In this document: in pieces, positions 31,513 through 40,409 of the stretch | Layout: each line of letters opens with the position of its first letter | Numbering within the stretch: the stretch's first letter is position 1 | Assembly: GCA_003165355.1 (NCBI GenBank) | Contig: PLTG01000066.1 | Coordinates: 519-44,825 of the forward strand | Length of the DNA: 44,307 nt | Source: Candidatus Babelota bacterium | Lineage (GTDB): Bacteria > Babelota > Babeliae > Babelales > Babelaceae | Direction: 5' to 3' | Translations under genes and position numbers: made by a program | The notes under the pieces: generated by a model | Databases searched by the model: none | The model's input: the letters and a program-made list of their open reading frames with translations, nothing else | What the model was told of the DNA's origin: nothing

Positions 31513-32412
31513 ATGAATAAACCTTTCAAGATATGCATAGCTTTTTTTCTCGTTCTGGCAGTTTCAGCCTTTTCTCGGAAGTTGATTAACGAAGTTTTGG
31601 TGATAATTTATCACGAGATGGGCACCGTTGCCGTTTTGGCTTCAGATATCCGCCCGGGGCTCGATGGCCGCATGCGGACACTGCGTGAAGTGATCTTAAA
31701 TAAACTTATGCAATTTGATGCATTGTATCATAAAATTGTCGTGACTCCAGAGCAGGCTGATCAATATATTGAAAATATTCAAAAAGAGAACAGACTCTCA
31801 AAAAAAGCGGTGGAAGATCTTTTCAGAGAAGCGGGCTACACCTATCAGGAAGCGCGTGAATATCTACGCAGTCGACAAATGATAGAGCAGGTGGTTGAGT
31901 TTCGTGTGAAATCTGACAAACGTATGATCGTCTCACGCGCAGAAGCTGAAGCGCGCTACAAAGAAAACCCACCAGCTACCGAACCGCTTTATACTTTAGC
32001 AATAGCGTTTGTCTCACAAGAACAGTTGGGCAAAAAGAGACTCGAGGAGTATCTTGCGTCAATTAACCTAGAAAAAGATCTGATCTTTGATGAACCATTA
32101 GAATTGAAAGAATCTGAAATTGCAGCCGATCGCCAGATTATTACTACAAAAGAACCGGGCGAAATTGTGTTCATTGAGCCGGTTGAAGGCGGTTTTGAGA
32201 TTACGCGCTTGGTTAAAAAAGTCCCTGCGGGCACTATCCCCTTTGACGATTGTTATCACGAGATAGCTATTCAGATGCGGAAAGAGCGGCTTAAAGAAGT
32301 ATTCGATGGCTATTATAAACTGTTATTGTCGCAAGCGACTTTACGTTTTACGCACCCTGAAGATGCCAAAGTTTTAGAAAGCTCTGAAGATGATACCAAA
32401 GAGATGGCATGA
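31513..32412 (+). CDS. SurA N-domain-like periplasmic chaperone
   Basis: A 299-residue protein with a short hydrophobic signal or anchor (about 4-20, FKICIAFFLVLAVSAFS). The next part has SurA-like features: VLASDIRPGLDGRMRTLREVILNKLMQFDALYHKI, then VTPEQADQYIENIQKEN, AGYTYQEAREYLRSRQMIEQ and a basic RVKSDKRMIVSRAEAEARY that joins the helical chaperone domain to a parvulin-like part. I see no clear active-site pattern for prolyl isomerisation. ATG 31513 is preferred to 31435 because the upstream part crosses the terminator. It overlaps the next small gene by 4 nt (ATGA). Confidence 0.75.
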   Translation: MNKPFKICIAFFLVLAVSAFSRKLINEVLVIIYHEMGTVAVLASDIRPGLDGRMRTLREVILNKLMQFDALYHKIVVTPEQADQYIENIQKENRLSKKAVEDLFREAGYTYQEAREYLRSRQMIEQVVEFRVKSDKRMIVSRAEAEARYKENPPATEPLYTLAIAFVSQEQLGKKRLEEYLASINLEKDLIFDEPLELKESEIAADRQIITTKEPGEIVFIEPVEGGFEITRLVKKVPAGTIPFDDCYHEIAIQMRKERLKEVFDGYYKLLLSQATLRFTHPEDAKVLESSEDDTKEMA

Positions 32413-32636
32413 AGAAATTAATTTTGGCGGGCATTTTGCTCGTGCTCTCAGAAAAAAGCGTAGACGCATGTGATTGCAAAGCAGTAGGAAATTTTGCTTA
32501 CATGCTCACATCGCGTATGGGAAGAAATGATTATCTTTATTTAGCGTATGCTAATTCGGTCTGGTTTATGGAACATAAATTGCAGCGCGAGCCGGAAGAT
32601 AGAGATAAATATTACCGGCGTTATAATCTTGATTAA
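32409..32636 (+). CDS. Small exported protein of unknown function
   Basis: A 75-residue protein with a hydrophobic start (1-14, LILAGILLVLS) consistent with a signal peptide and a CDC motif (residues 21-23). The mature part is aromatic-rich (YLYLAYANSVWFMEHK) and ends in a charged tail. No family is recognised. The ATG overlaps the stop of the SurA-like gene, so they are co-translated. Its own stop overlaps the end of the convergent phosphatase gene by 4 nt. Confidence 0.55.
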   Translation: MKKLILAGILLVLSEKSVDACDCKAVGNFAYMLTSRMGRNDYLYLAYANSVWFMEHKLQREPEDRDKYYRRYNLD

Positions 32637-34342
32637 TCGGCGATATTTTTCCATTGTATGAGGGGGCTTGTGCGTGATAGCCATTGTACCTCATTAAAAA
32701 GAGCATTTGATCGCAGTTGCCAACGATCAAATGCTTTATCAACCGTTAATTCTGCAAATGCTGGGTTACCCATAACGTTAGTTGAACTCAACAACGTAAA
32801 CACGCGGCTATCTAAAGTAGGCGTATTCCATAAAACATAGATACCTTGATTTTCTTTATTCAGAAGGCCGAGCATAGTGGTATTGTGCTGATGAGCACGG
32901 ATAATGCCTCTAACGGCGACGTTCTTGCTTGAATAATCAGTGGTTGTCTGTAGTGCAAAGGGGAGCCCAATTTTTAGCCCGCGGCCTTTTTGATAGCCTG
33001 TTTGCGTGCCATTAGTCGCATTAAAATCGTTCCATAAAAAACCAAGCTCACTTGGGGCTATATTTCCGGTGATCTCAGCACCCCATTTTTCTTTGCCTGC
33101 TGCAGGTGGATTATATTTTGCTGCATCACTTGGTAATTTAAATTCTTTTATTTTTTCAAAAACAACCGGAGCTTTGTCGGTGAGAAGCTTGGTGGGATTA
33201 TAGCGAAATTCATACCCGCCATGACAACATTGCAGGTAATTATTATTGAGGCCAATAAAGACAGCATCTGGGAGCAAATCAAAGATGGTGAGTATGGGGT
33301 CTGCTATATCGGCATTTTTAGGGTCTTGTTGTTTAAGTAGATTCTCAACCTGTAGTATTTGATCATAAAATTCATAGCCCGAAATTACGGCGAAATCTTC
33401 ATGATTTCCTCGAACGAGTATCACTCGGTTGGGGTTTTTACGCGCAAAATCAAGAAGTGTCGCTAAAGTGGCCATGCCATATACGCCACGATCGACAAAA
33501 TCTCCTAAAAAGAAAAAATAATGGTTGCCTGTTGTTATTTTTAAATCGTCATCGATAATCCCTTGTTGAAAGAGATAGTAGAGCGAGTCGACCAATGCGC
33601 GAATATCGCTATGGAGATCTCCCCAAAAAAAGAGGTGACTTCCTGCAGGAACTGTATATTTAAGCACAAACGGCTGCAGTTTTTTATAAGTATATCCGGA
33701 CAAGAGTTCTCTGGTTAGAATAATGGGATCATTATCGAGCCACGGGGTTTGCCGTAAAAAATTCTGCTGGAATGTAAGGTACTCTTGTATAGATTTTTGT
33801 AATTCTTTCGGATCTAAAAGAGGTTGATCGGGAGTCTTTTTGGCAGCGTCTTGTTTGATGGGTTGCATGTCGATGCGTGTTATTGTATATAATCTTTTTA
33901 AAGAGGAGCCCTCTTTTGGCTCTTTGGAGTTGGCTGGTTTAATGTGAGGAGCTTGCGGTTGGGGTTTTGCTTGTTCTAGTTGTTTTCGCTGCTCTTGAAG
34001 TTGCTTGAGCTGCGCTTCTAGTTTTAGCTCATTTTCTCGCTGTTGCAATTGCACTGCTTCTTCTTGTTGTTGTTCTGCTCTATAAATTTGTCGCTGTAAA
34101 TCGTTAATTTTTTGCTGCTTTAACTCTTGAATCTGTTGTTGCTCCGCGCTGGCGATTTTTTCCTGTAACTTTTTAATCTTTTCTTGTTGCGTTGTTTTGG
34201 AAATTTCATTTTCGAGATTTTTGATGCGAAGATTCGTTGCAAATTTTTCAAGAGCGTTATGTAAAATAGTTATTTTCACCAGTGAAAGTTCTGCGCAATA
34301 GGCGTGGGCGGAGAAAAGAAGAATAAATAGATATTTTTTCAT
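32633..34342 (-). CDS. Exported PPP-type metallophosphoesterase with coiled-coil N-terminus
   Basis: A 569-residue protein: signal peptide (1-16, YLFILLFSAHAYCA), long Gln/Glu/Lys-rich coiled coil (about 35-125), a Pro/Lys linker, and a catalytic domain with the three metal-binding motifs of the PPP Ser/Thr phosphatase family: GDLHSD (241-246; GDxH), GDFVDRG (280-286) and RGNHED (311-316). A later GGYEFRYNP and ...IIRAHQHN supply further His ligands. Family members remove phosphate from proteins or dinucleotides; here it acts outside the cytoplasm, so a host or periplasmic target is likely. Last gene of glmU > sbcD > this; ATG 34342 has AAGGGG 8 nt upstream. Confidence 0.85.
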   Translation of the reverse strand: MKKYLFILLFSAHAYCAELSLVKITILHNALEKFATNLRIKNLENEISKTTQQEKIKKLQEKIASAEQQQIQELKQQKINDLQRQIYRAEQQQEEAVQLQQRENELKLEAQLKQLQEQRKQLEQAKPQPQAPHIKPANSKEPKEGSSLKRLYTITRIDMQPIKQDAAKKTPDQPLLDPKELQKSIQEYLTFQQNFLRQTPWLDNDPIILTRELLSGYTYKKLQPFVLKYTVPAGSHLFFWGDLHSDIRALVDSLYYLFQQGIIDDDLKITTGNHYFFFLGDFVDRGVYGMATLATLLDFARKNPNRVILVRGNHEDFAVISGYEFYDQILQVENLLKQQDPKNADIADPILTIFDLLPDAVFIGLNNNYLQCCHGGYEFRYNPTKLLTDKAPVVFEKIKEFKLPSDAAKYNPPAAGKEKWGAEITGNIAPSELGFLWNDFNATNGTQTGYQKGRGLKIGLPFALQTTTDYSSKNVAVRGIIRAHQHNTTMLGLLNKENQGIYVLWNTPTLDSRVFTLLSSTNVMGNPAFAELTVDKAFDRWQLRSNALFNEVQWLSRTSPLIQWKNIAD

Positions 34343-34391
34343 GGACAACCCCTTTTGTGAAAGAGTTGCATAGAATATCATATGAAGTCAA

Positions 34392-35624
34392 TTAAAAATC
34401 TTCTTGCTCAATCTCACTTAAAAGCTCGAGCGCTTTTTTGATCATATCATCTTGTAGCGGTGCATACTCAGGCTTAGTGGTGCAGTAGGTTTGCAGCAAT
34501 TCCTGCAAATTCATATCCATCTTTAATGATGCACGTGCCTCTTTAATAAGAATAGGCCGAATGGGGAATATCCCCACAATATAGTGTGCAGGTTCGCAGG
34601 CATTATGTATAACATGCGTATCGACTCTGTCTTTGATGTGCGCCGGAAGCGTGTAGACTATTTTGATAACCGCATCAATGATAGTGTGCAGGCGCACTTG
34701 TTTTAAAATCTGTTCAGTTTGACTCGAATCGTCATTGAGCGTTATATCAATCTGTATAAAGGGACGCGTGGTGACTTTAATGAATTCATGAGTTGTTTTT
34801 TGTTTATCACTAATTTTAACTAAACAGAAACCCTTGTCCTCTTTCCGCTCACCAAAGTCTATCCGCTCAATGGAGCCGGAATAAACAATAGCAGGATGTC
34901 CTTGCGGGTTAAGATTTTGATAGCGGTGCAGATGGCCCAGGGCTACGTAATCATATGGTTCAAGCGCCAATTGCGAAGGGAGCAGCACCGGGTCATTTCC
35001 ATAGACTGCCCGCTTTTCAGAACCGGAGAATATTCCTGAGCTGACCGTAAGATGCCCTGCCAAAATTGCAGGCAAGTTCGGGTCGAGTCTTTCTGCAAGG
35101 TCTCTGATGATATCTGCAAGGCCATTGCTTATCAATTCAGTTAATTGTGAAGCCGTGCGGTTTTGATGTTCTGAAGAGAGGCTAACTTGCGAACGTGTTG
35201 GCCACGGGATACCCGTTATCTGAATTGGTCCGCTTTTGGTATGAAGCAGAAGATTATGCGGCTTTGAGATGACATGGAACCCTTCAAGAGGCAGTTGCCC
35301 AAAGATTTCAAGCGCATGCGCTTTACCAAATGTAAGCGGATGATCATGGTTGCCGATGACCATCACTATCGGAATATTCTGTTTAAAGAGCCGAAAAAAA
35401 CATTCAGACAATAACCGCTGATGCGTAGGCGACGGATGTGCTGTTTTGTAAGCGTCGCCAGAAAACATAAAAAAATCTACATCTTCAGCTATTGCCCGGT
35501 CGATGCATTCATGCAGCGCCCTTTGAAAATCGAGCAGCCGAGAATGAATGCCCGTTTTTGGGTCTAAGCGGCCATAATTTTCCATTCCAAAATGGATATC
35601 TGCTGTATGAATAAAAGTGATCAT
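34392..35624 (-). CDS. sbcD: DNA repair exonuclease SbcD/Mre11-like
   Basis: A 410-residue nuclease subunit of the SbcCD (Mre11-Rad50-like) complex, which opens DNA hairpins and trims blocked ends. The metallophosphoesterase motifs are in order: HTADIHFG (D and H at 9 and 11), FSGDAYK (about 54-60), GNHDHP (about 96-101), AGHLTVSSG (about 197-205) and ALGHLHRYQ (about 234-242). The third motif is GDAYK rather than the more common GDLFD. An sbcC partner is not in the window. It overlaps the glmU end by 4 nt (ATGA). Given the many hairpins in this genome, a hairpin-cutting enzyme is a relevant companion. Confidence 0.92.
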   Translation of the reverse strand: MITFIHTADIHFGMENYGRLDPKTGIHSRLLDFQRALHECIDRAIAEDVDFFMFSGDAYKTAHPSPTHQRLLSECFFRLFKQNIPIVMVIGNHDHPLTFGKAHALEIFGQLPLEGFHVISKPHNLLLHTKSGPIQITGIPWPTRSQVSLSSEHQNRTASQLTELISNGLADIIRDLAERLDPNLPAILAGHLTVSSGIFSGSEKRAVYGNDPVLLPSQLALEPYDYVALGHLHRYQNLNPQGHPAIVYSGSIERIDFGERKEDKGFCLVKISDKQKTTHEFIKVTTRPFIQIDITLNDDSSQTEQILKQVRLHTIIDAVIKIVYTLPAHIKDRVDTHVIHNACEPAHYIVGIFPIRPILIKEARASLKMDMNLQELLQTYCTTKPEYAPLQDDMIKKALELLSEIEQEDF

Positions 35625-37057
35625 TTTTCGTGAACAGCGGCAGCTACAAACGATGGAGTAGACTCAAAGCGCTTTGTATAATTTTCTTTATTTACTTGGT
35701 GTGCGCGTGCAATTGCCAGCGCATCTCGTGGCACATTCTGAGTAATAACAGAGCCTGCGGCTGTCATGGAGTTCTGTTCCAGAACAACAGGCGCTATCAA
35801 GCAGTTATTGCTGCCAACTTTAACGTTATCTTTTATCGTAGTAACATGTTTACGCACGCCGTCATAATTACAGGTGATAGTTCCCGCGCCGATATTTACC
35901 CGTTCTCCAATAATCGCATTGCCGATATACGAAAGATGTTTCGCTTTCGTGTATGCACCAACAGTACTATTACTGATCTCAACAAAATTGCCAATAGTGG
36001 CTCGTTCATGTATCGAGTGAGTGTTACGTATATGAGCAAATGGCCCGATGGTTGCGTGGTCATGAATCTCTGATTGGGCGATAACACAGTGAGGCAAAAT
36101 GGTTACTTGATCTGCGAGCGTGCTTGCATCGATAGTACTATGGTTGCCGATAGTGCAACGCGCCCCGATACGCGAGCCTTTAGTGATATGTACGCCAGCG
36201 CCTATACGAGTTGCTGGCCCAATAATCACATCATGCTCAATGATAGTCGTTTCAGGCTGTTCAAAGTAGACACCTTTTTTCATCCAGTGGGTGATTATTC
36301 GTTCCCGGATAATTTTTTCTGCGGTGGCTAATTCGCTGATGGTATTGATACCACGGATAGTATCAAAATCCGTTTCAATAGTGTGTACTTTTTTTCCTGC
36401 TTTGCTGGTGATATCAATAAGGTCGGTGATATACCATTCTTGAGAATTTTCATGGAGATTCAGATGCGTCAGCGCGTCTTGCAAGAATTCCCTATTAATA
36501 AGGTAGACACCCGCGTTGATGCATTGCCCCTCTTGGCGGGTTCCGGTAAAATCGCGTGCTTCGATAATTTGTATTTTCTGCCCGTTATTAATTACACGAC
36601 CGTAACCATGAGGATATTCTAAGCATGCTGCCGTTACAAATGATACCGTTGCTTGAGTTTTGCAATGTTCATTAATTAATTGTTGGATAAGTTCGCTGGT
36701 AATAAGTGGCATGTCGCCATTAATAATCAAAAGATGTTCCGCATGCCATTCTGTTTGTGTGCACATAACTGCATGGCCCGTACCGCGCTGTTCGACTTGT
36801 TCTACAAAAACGACCGATTGGGGATGAGCTGCTTGAATGAGTTGGGTGACGATATCTTTTTGATAGCCTGTGACAATAATAGTCGGTAATGAAAGTGATT
36901 CTAATAATGATACGGGGTAGAGCACCATTTCGCGGCCACATAAAGGGAATGCTAACTTAGAGCTGCCCATGGCAAAGCGCGTAGATTTTCCCGCTGCTAA
37001 TACGATAGCCTGCACGAGCGTTTCTGCTTGCGATGGAAATGTTAAACTCTCTTTCAT
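35621..37057 (-). CDS. glmU: Bifunctional GlmU (GlcN-1-P acetyltransferase / GlcNAc-1-P uridylyltransferase)
   Basis: GlmU makes UDP-GlcNAc for peptidoglycan and lipopolysaccharide. The 478-residue protein has the nucleotidyltransferase signature VLAAGKSTRF near the N-terminus, EQRGTGHAV, LIINGDMPLI, then a left-handed beta-helix made of hexapeptide repeats (ATRIGAGVHI, KGSRIGARCTIG, RVNIGAGTITCNYDG) and the acetyltransferase active-site KAKHLSYIGNA. I start at ATG 37057, near the family's usual start; an in-frame ATG at 37111 would add 18 residues. It heads the operon with sbcD and the exported phosphatase. Confidence 0.95.
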   Translation of the reverse strand: MKESLTFPSQAETLVQAIVLAAGKSTRFAMGSSKLAFPLCGREMVLYPVSLLESLSLPTIIVTGYQKDIVTQLIQAAHPQSVVFVEQVEQRGTGHAVMCTQTEWHAEHLLIINGDMPLITSELIQQLINEHCKTQATVSFVTAACLEYPHGYGRVINNGQKIQIIEARDFTGTRQEGQCINAGVYLINREFLQDALTHLNLHENSQEWYITDLIDITSKAGKKVHTIETDFDTIRGINTISELATAEKIIRERIITHWMKKGVYFEQPETTIIEHDVIIGPATRIGAGVHITKGSRIGARCTIGNHSTIDASTLADQVTILPHCVIAQSEIHDHATIGPFAHIRNTHSIHERATIGNFVEISNSTVGAYTKAKHLSYIGNAIIGERVNIGAGTITCNYDGVRKHVTTIKDNVKVGSNNCLIAPVVLEQNSMTAAGSVITQNVPRDALAIARAHQVNKENYTKRFESTPSFVAAAVHEK

Positions 37058-37253
37058 AGAAAAAAATCCTATACCAATAAATATGTAATAGTGAATAGAT
37101 GAATGTTTCATGCTACTTTTTCCTCTTAGGTTTGATTGATATTACCATGAAAAAAATGAGGCGTCACTTTTAAAAAAAAATACATCAGGTATCCTAGAGT
37201 GTATATGCTCGCATGCACCGTTTGATTGAGAATATAAAGAAGAAAATAGGGTA

Positions 37254-38543
37254 ATGGAAAAAAAATATTTTAAAATAAAACAACAGATTATTGTTGCTCT
37301 TGTATGCTTATTTTCTGCTTCACTCAAAGCGATGGTTTATGATAATCGCTGGGTGCCTGAGTTACAGAAGCTCTTGGTAAAAAAACCTGACTCATACGGC
37401 CAGTTTATGATTCAACCATTTGTATGGACCGGCGAGCAATCTTTTTTTGAAGATTTCGGCTCAGAAGAGCGCGGCGGCTTTGCCTCAGACGGCGAGATTC
37501 CACTTTTTAATATAGACGGCCTCTATAACCAAGTTGTTCTTGATAATGCTCTTCAATTTACTGGTGTCACGAGTAAGAGCACGTTGCCTTCAAATTTTGC
37601 AGGCACTCAGCAACTTATTTGGGCGATGGAAGGGATCATTCGTGGCCAAGGGATCGGGCTTACCTTCTATCAACCATTCACCCGGCATATAAGCTGGGGA
37701 TTTAATTTCTTTTTTGCGCGCCTTAATACAGCTTTAAATCTTAAACCAAACCCGTCAAACTTTAATGGTTTTACGCCGGGAGATTTTACTGATATTTATA
37801 ATGCGAATAATGCTATACAAGATCTTTTGGGGTTGCCGACTCGTGAATTTTCAACCGTGAGTATCAGTGACATTGAACTCTATTTGCGCGCGGGTTTAGT
37901 GGAAGATTATGCCTATAAGATGCGCCATTTTGATGTTGGCTTCAATTTCGGGGTGCTTATCCCTTCGGCACAAAAAGTTAATTATTTTAATCCTGCCTCA
38001 ATCCCTTTAGGGGGCAATGGCCATTGGGGAATATTTGCAAGTATTGATGGACAATTCGAGCTCAAAGAAAATCTGGGCGTCGGGCTGTTATTACGTTTAA
38101 ATAAACGATTTGCTCGTAAAGATAATCGCCGCATGGTACAATTTACCGAGCCTAATAACTATGGTGTTCTTTTTGGCGCGTCAAAAGTTGACCCGGGCGT
38201 GACGGTGATATTTTCTCCTTATGGGCAGTTGCTGAGATTGCGAAGCGGGTTCGGTCTGCAAGCGCAGTATACGCTTGTGTACCATGAAGAAGATAATTGG
38301 CGTGATCTGCGCTGCTGCAACGGGCAACCGCCTGCAAATATAGAACTTATGGAGCGGCGTTCGGAATGGGCCAGTGAATATGTAAACGTTGCGGCATTAT
38401 ACGATTTTTCAAAAGATAGCAAAGAAAGAACTTTTAAGCCCATTATCACGTTCGCTGTCGACATCCCCGTACAATTTCTTATAGCAAAACGAGTAGCTAA
38501 AACATTCGGAATCTCATTAACAGTAGAGTCAACATTATGGTAA
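37254..38543 (+). CDS. Outer-membrane beta-barrel protein (porin-like), unknown substrate
   Basis: A 429-residue protein with a signal peptide (about 1-26, IIVALVCLFSASLKA) and an all-beta mature part of alternating hydrophobic and polar strands with many aromatic residues (GIGLTFYQPF, ISWGFNFFFARL, RHFDVGFNFGVLI, WGIFASIDGQFEL). It ends in Trp after ISLTVESTL, like the C-terminal beta-signal recognised by BamA. It has no match I can name; a major porin or surface protein is plausible. It overlaps mreB by 7 nt, so both are co-expressed, an unusual pairing of surface protein and cell-shape gene. Confidence 0.75.
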   Translation: MEKKYFKIKQQIIVALVCLFSASLKAMVYDNRWVPELQKLLVKKPDSYGQFMIQPFVWTGEQSFFEDFGSEERGGFASDGEIPLFNIDGLYNQVVLDNALQFTGVTSKSTLPSNFAGTQQLIWAMEGIIRGQGIGLTFYQPFTRHISWGFNFFFARLNTALNLKPNPSNFNGFTPGDFTDIYNANNAIQDLLGLPTREFSTVSISDIELYLRAGLVEDYAYKMRHFDVGFNFGVLIPSAQKVNYFNPASIPLGGNGHWGIFASIDGQFELKENLGVGLLLRLNKRFARKDNRRMVQFTEPNNYGVLFGASKVDPGVTVIFSPYGQLLRLRSGFGLQAQYTLVYHEEDNWRDLRCCNGQPPANIELMERRSEWASEYVNVAALYDFSKDSKERTFKPIITFAVDIPVQFLIAKRVAKTFGISLTVESTLW

Positions 38544-39577
38544 AATTTTTTGGTGCACGTAGATTATTTCGCCTTTTTTCCAATGATCTTGCAATTGATC
38601 TAGGAACTGCAAATACGGTAGTATATGTCCCAGATAAAGGGATAGTTTTAAACGAGCCTTCCGTGGTTGCCGTGAAATCGCACACTAACCAAGTGCTTGC
38701 AGCGGGCCGCCGTGCAAAAGAGATGCTTGGTAAAACTCCAGAAACTATCATCGCCTGCCGCCCCATGCGTGACGGCGTTATTGCAAATTTCGATTTAACC
38801 GAAAGCATGTTACGCTATTTTATTAAAGAGGTGCAAGACAATCGACGCACATTAGTAAGCCCGCGCATGGTTATTGCTGTTCCTTCTGGGATCACGCAAG
38901 TGGAACAGCGTGCGATTAAAGAATGTGCTAAAAATGCAGGCGCGCGCGAAGCCTATTGTATTATGGAACCTATGGCTGCCGCTATCGGCGCCGGGCTTCC
39001 GGTGCATGAACCTATCGGGAATATGATTGTTGATATAGGTGGTGGAACAACTGAAGTGGCCGTTATAAGTTTAAAAAACGTCGTCTTTTGCCGTTCAGTA
39101 AGAGTAGGTGGCGATGAGATGGACCGTGCAATTGTCCAATATATCAAACGAAAATATAATCTTTTGATTGGTGAACGGACAGCAGAACTTATCAAGATTC
39201 AGATCGGTACAGTTCTTCTAGAGGGTGAAATTGAACGGATGGAAGTTAAGGGCCGCGATTTAATTACGGGTGTCCCTAAAACTATCTGGTTCACCAGCAC
39301 TGAAGTTAACGAAGCGCTTCTTGAAACGATATCTTCAATTATCGACACGGTGCGTGTAGCCTTAGAGAATACGCCGCCCGAGTTATCATCAGATTTGGTT
39401 GATAATGGGATTGTGCTTGCCGGTGGCGGTTCGCTCTTGCGCGGACTTGATAAATTAATCTCGCGGGAAACGGGCTTGCCGGTGCGTATTGCAGACAACC
39501 CATTACTCTGCGTGGTGAACGGCGCAGGTAATGTCCTTGAAAATATAGACTTCTTTAATGAAGCGTTAATGAAATAA
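38537..39577 (+). CDS. mreB: Rod shape-determining protein MreB
   Basis: The bacterial actin that organises side-wall peptidoglycan synthesis on the inner face of the membrane. The 346-residue protein has an amphipathic N-terminus (KFFGARRLFRLFS), the phosphate-1 motif AIDLGTANTVVYV (about 19-31), CRPMRDGVIANFD, VIAVPSGITQVEQRA, the phosphate-2 motif VDIGGGTTEVAVIS (about 165-178) and the adenosine motif IVLAGGGSLLRGLD (about 293-306). Length is typical. mreC/mreD are not adjacent: the gene is followed 3 nt later by rsmA. Confidence 0.97.
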   Translation: MVKFFGARRLFRLFSNDLAIDLGTANTVVYVPDKGIVLNEPSVVAVKSHTNQVLAAGRRAKEMLGKTPETIIACRPMRDGVIANFDLTESMLRYFIKEVQDNRRTLVSPRMVIAVPSGITQVEQRAIKECAKNAGAREAYCIMEPMAAAIGAGLPVHEPIGNMIVDIGGGTTEVAVISLKNVVFCRSVRVGGDEMDRAIVQYIKRKYNLLIGERTAELIKIQIGTVLLEGEIERMEVKGRDLITGVPKTIWFTSTEVNEALLETISSIIDTVRVALENTPPELSSDLVDNGIVLAGGGSLLRGLDKLISRETGLPVRIADNPLLCVVNGAGNVLENIDFFNEALMK

Positions 39578-39580
39578 TAT

Positions 39581-40405
39581 ATGAAACAGAAAAAAGATAG
39601 TTTAAAAAATAAGAAAGCCGTGCGCCCGGTCGCGCACGGTATCGCTATCAAAAAACAATTTGGTCAACATTTTTTGCGTGATCAGCGCGTTGTTGACCAT
39701 ATGATCGAGCGGGTGGCACTTACCAAACAGACAAGTGTCTTTGAGATTGGTTGCGGAGATGGCTTTTTAACAAAATCTATCTTACAGCAACCTATCGCGC
39801 GCTTGGTTGTTTTTGAAATCGACCCTGAATGGGCACAATTTGTGCAGGGGCAATACCCAAGCCCCCGTATGACGATTTTGCAAGAAAATATTTTGGATGT
39901 TAAGCCCGAGTTTTTTCACGAGCATGCTCCGTGGGTGCTTTTGGCAAACTTGCCCTATTCAATTACTTTTCCGATACTGCATATACTGCAAAAAAATAGG
40001 CTCTCTCTGCAGGAGGGCGTGGTGATGATCCAAGAAGAGGTCGCCCAAAAATTGGTAAAAAAATCAGGACGCGGCTATGGCTACGTATCACTCTTTTTCC
40101 AATACTATTTTGACCTTGAATTGATGGAGCGGATTAAGCCGGGCGCTTTTGTGCCGCCGCCTAAAGTTGATTCACGTCTTTTATATTTTAAGCCTAAAAA
40201 AGAGGTTGTTGAGATTCCTGATGAAGCGGGTTTTTGGAAATTTATTAAAGCATGCTTTAGCCAACCGCGCAGAACGCTCAGAAACAGCCTTTCAGCATAC
40301 CATTTTGATCTTGATCTTATCCCGGCGCAGTATCATGAATTGCGCTCGCAACAATTGAGCATGGAAGATTTTCTTGCAATCTGGGAAATAGTAAGAAATA
40401 AATAA
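39581..40405 (+). CDS. rsmA: 16S rRNA dimethyladenosine transferase RsmA (KsgA)
   Basis: RsmA dimethylates A1518 and A1519 in helix 45 of 16S rRNA, a late step in 30S assembly. The 274-residue protein has FGQHFLRDQRVVD (about 27-39), SAM motif I FEIGCGDGFLTKS (about 58-70), the catalytic NLPYSITFPI (about 127-136), EEVAQKLV, PGAFVPPPKVDSRL (about 187-200) and FSQPRRTLRNSL (about 226-237). It is at the end of the barrel protein > mreB > rsmA run and stops 4 nt from the convergent exported GNAT gene. Confidence 0.96.
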   Translation: MKQKKDSLKNKKAVRPVAHGIAIKKQFGQHFLRDQRVVDHMIERVALTKQTSVFEIGCGDGFLTKSILQQPIARLVVFEIDPEWAQFVQGQYPSPRMTILQENILDVKPEFFHEHAPWVLLANLPYSITFPILHILQKNRLSLQEGVVMIQEEVAQKLVKKSGRGYGYVSLFFQYYFDLELMERIKPGAFVPPPKVDSRLLYFKPKKEVVEIPDEAGFWKFIKACFSQPRRTLRNSLSAYHFDLDLIPAQYHELRSQQLSMEDFLAIWEIVRNK

Positions 40406-40409
40406 AAGT

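Noticed and set aside
36074-36889. Plus-strand ORFs opposite glmU
   Set aside because: They are complements of the hexapeptide repeat coding region and have no independent support.
37142-37327. Minus-strand 61-residue ORF and a tiny MKKMRRHF frame before the barrel gene
   Set aside because: The first overlaps the signal peptide region of the barrel gene in antisense; the second is too short to support as a leader peptide.
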